From NCBI GenBank assembly GCA_000014925.1, contig CP000475.1, positions 62,001 through 126,000 on the forward strand: 64,000 nt of DNA. Reading direction: 5' to 3'. The notes beneath the pieces were generated by a model. That model was not told the origin of the DNA. It worked only from the letters and a program-made list of their open reading frames with translations, and did no database searches. The stretch is from Paenarthrobacter aurescens TC1. GTDB taxonomy: Bacteria > Actinomycetota > Actinomycetes > Actinomycetales > Micrococcaceae. Of the stretch, positions 62,355 to 64,000 are shown piece by piece. How positions within the stretch are numbered: the stretch's first letter is position 1; each line of letters begins with the position of its first letter. The position numbers were made by a program, and so were the translations under genes.

Positions 62355-63500
62355 TTACTCACTCAAGATCGTTTTGCTGATCCAACTCGTGAGTTCGTTG
62401 GTGAAGGTACAAGGCGAGGCATTCCACTCCTGGGTATGATGCGCCTCAGGTAGGGGAATCAGAGTGACGGCGTCAGGATTCGCGCGTTGGAACGCCACCG
62501 AGATCTCCCACGGAACCTCTTGATCTGCACTGGAGTGCAAGACCAGCGTCGGGACTGCCACCCGGTTAGGTATGTCGACCCATTCAAGTGCATTGAAGTT
62601 GATCGGTTCCTCCAGCCCCAGCATCGTCGCGAATGGGGGAGCCTGCAGCAGGGACATGACAAGGCCGGCCCCTACCGCCGGCACGCCTGCCCGCGCCGCC
62701 CCCGCTGTGATGGTCTTACGCCAGCTCGTGACCGGCCCTACCAGGACGACCCCGACGATCCGGTCCCGGTAGGCGCTGCGCTCCGCTGTGAGCAGGGCAA
62801 TGGTCCCACCCATTGACCAGCCCGAGAGGATGATTCGCCTCGCTCCATGAGCCACGGCGTAGGCCACAGCGCTTTCCACATCACGCCATTCGGTTTGCCC
62901 TAGGTGGCTCGATTCGGCCTGTGGTGGGCTGACCTCCTGGTCGCTGCGGAATGACGGAACCAAGGAAGTAAATCCCAAGGGACTGAAAGCGTGGACGTCC
63001 CGGAACATGATCGAGCGGTCGGTCCAGCTGCCATGGATATGGATTACCCATGTGTCTGTCCTCTTGCCTTGGAATAGCCACGCAGGCGCCGCGCCGTAGG
63101 CGGTGGGGATGTGCACCTCTTCGAACCGTCCGGCCACCCCAGAGGGTTCGAAGAACACATCGGGGGTCCAATCGACCAGGGGCCCCAGGGACACCGGCCC
63201 GGAGTCCAGCGGATGGATCCGCCGCTCCACGTACTTTCGATCCTCATCGATCAGCGTGATCTCGCCGACTCTCGCGTAGCGCTCTGCCACAGGGTCGAAC
63301 ACGCCAAAGTCGCCCGGGGCTTTGGTGTAGTCGTCCAAATCGATGCGGACTCTGCGGCCATCATCAGTCAGTTCGGCACGACGGTAGTCCTTTGGTCCCG
63401 GTTTAACGATCTTGCGGGCCATGACAACCGCGAATCCAGATAGTGCTGCCGCCGGTACAAGGAACGCGAGGCAGGCCAGGCCGCGCCGTGTCGTCAGCAT
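62355..63500 (-). CDS. Membrane-anchored or secreted alpha/beta hydrolase
   Basis: A 381-aa protein with an N-terminal signal or anchor (LACLAFLVPAAALSGFAVVM). The hydrolase core starts near residue 140 (WVIHIHGSW). The nucleophile Ser is in SGWSMGG, the Asp in LHSSADQEVP and the His in EAHHTQEW. The ~120-residue N-terminal extension before the fold is charged and strand-rich. It is convergent with the membrane protein. Substrate unknown; peptidase, lipase and esterase are all possible. Confidence 0.85.
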   Translation of the reverse strand: MLTTRRGLACLAFLVPAAALSGFAVVMARKIVKPGPKDYRRAELTDDGRRVRIDLDDYTKAPGDFGVFDPVAERYARVGEITLIDEDRKYVERRIHPLDSGPVSLGPLVDWTPDVFFEPSGVAGRFEEVHIPTAYGAAPAWLFQGKRTDTWVIHIHGSWTDRSIMFRDVHAFSPLGFTSLVPSFRSDQEVSPPQAESSHLGQTEWRDVESAVAYAVAHGARRIILSGWSMGGTIALLTAERSAYRDRIVGVVLVGPVTSWRKTITAGAARAGVPAVGAGLVMSLLQAPPFATMLGLEEPINFNALEWVDIPNRVAVPTLVLHSSADQEVPWEISVAFQRANPDAVTLIPLPEAHHTQEWNASPCTFTNELTSWISKTILSE

Positions 63501-63676
63501 TAGGTCTCACCCTCCAGCGCCGAGCCAGGAAGAGGAACGGAACCCAATCATCGTAGCGTCGACTCGGCCTCTAAACATGAACAATTCATAGCCACTACAA
63601 GCCTTGCACGTGTTCACTACAGACGTGTACTCTTTTGTTTGAGCCAGTCGACGGCCAAGGCGGAGGGATGGATCTA

Positions 63677-64000
63677 ATGCAACGCAAATCGCTTGGCCTA
63701 GTGGCCGTCATTGCCATCCCCGGGCTGTTCTTCGGACTGATCTTCTCCATGCTCCTGCTTCTCGCCCCCGCGAAGCCAGCTGCCGCCACCTGCGGTCCCG
63801 CCGTCTCTGTTGTCATCGATGCTGACACCAAGGTCGAGGGCTACTCCGCCGACCAGTTGAAGAATGCCGCGGCCATCATCAAGGTTGGTAAAACGTTGAA
63901 CCTACCGGTTAAAGGGCAAATGATCAGTGTGATGGTCGCGTTGGGAGAGTCCGGGCTGCGTGTCCTGGACTACGGCGACGGCCCCGGGCCCGAGTCCCGC
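63677..64000 (+). CDS. Conjugation-type peptidoglycan hydrolase (3' partial)
   Basis: An open frame runs from ATG 63677 (GGAGGG at 63662-63667; an ATG at 63668 is too close) to the window end, 108 codons so far. A signal/anchor segment at residues 8-30 (LVAVIAIPGLFFGLIFSMLL) is followed by a mature region. The later part (KGQMISVMVALGESGLRVLD, then YGDGPGPESR) is typical of actinobacterial plasmid cell-wall hydrolases that carry a C-terminal NlpC/P60 or M23 domain and help build the mating channel. The catalytic domain lies outside the window. Confidence 0.7.
   Translation, partial: MQRKSLGLVAVIAIPGLFFGLIFSMLLLLAPAKPAAATCGPAVSVVIDADTKVEGYSADQLKNAAAIIKVGKTLNLPVKGQMISVMVALGESGLRVLDYGDGPGPESR

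Overview
The window looks like part of a large catabolic plasmid or integrated mobile region of a high-GC actinobacterium. Positions 1-53440 read like Nocardioides-type DNA. Positions 53441-64000 read like the backbone of an Arthrobacter/Paenarthrobacter plasmid (ParA, a ribbon-helix-helix centromere binder, an AEP-primase-like Rep, a conjugation-type peptidoglycan hydrolase). This is inferred from gene content and codon use; no search could be run.

Region 1 (1-15610) is a catabolic block. A type 1 glutamine amidotransferase (5' end outside the window) and an aldehyde dehydrogenase face a compact operon of SDR dehydrogenase, C26 glutamyl hydrolase, cytochrome P450, 3Fe-4S ferredoxin and ferredoxin reductase. 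These are followed by a PuuA-like glutamine synthetase homologue and a GAF/PucR-type regulator. Next come a divergent Lrp/alanine dehydrogenase pair, pyruvate carboxylase and a WhiB protein. Together they fit N-glutamylation of an alkylamine, P450 hydroxylation, oxidation and deglutamylation to alanine, then pyruvate and oxaloacetate. Isopropylamine released from atrazine is the obvious candidate substrate.

Region 2 (15611-18577) holds a secreted protein and a rearrangement scar where a secreted glycine-rich protein gene runs into a 5'-truncated TIR-domain gene.

Region 3 (18578-41496) is a mobile module. It carries a Toprim primase, a 465-aa protein and a MobF relaxase-helicase. Then come a tRNA-like 3' end with a hairpin, a nuclease-NACHT STAND protein, a CoiA-like protein with a frameshift and a DUF6011-like zinc-ribbon protein. 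A giant relaxase-helicase-primase, two small plasmid genes, a thermonuclease and the triazine hydrolase gene trzN follow.

Region 4 (41497-53440) is a second, apparently identical copy of 24139-36805, cut at both ends inside relaxase genes and lacking a 723-bp in-frame tandem duplication present in the first NACHT gene. The two ~12-kb direct repeats bracket trzN, so the arrangement could delete or amplify it by recombination.

Region 5 (53441-64000) has a short conserved ORF, an A+T-richer partition region with 12-bp iterons on both sides of parA-parB, rep with hairpins in its leader and small RHH-type genes. It ends with an XRE/ImmA-like/membrane-protein/hydrolase module whose membrane gene is split by an IS3-family element, and the start of a conjugation-type peptidoglycan hydrolase that continues past the window.
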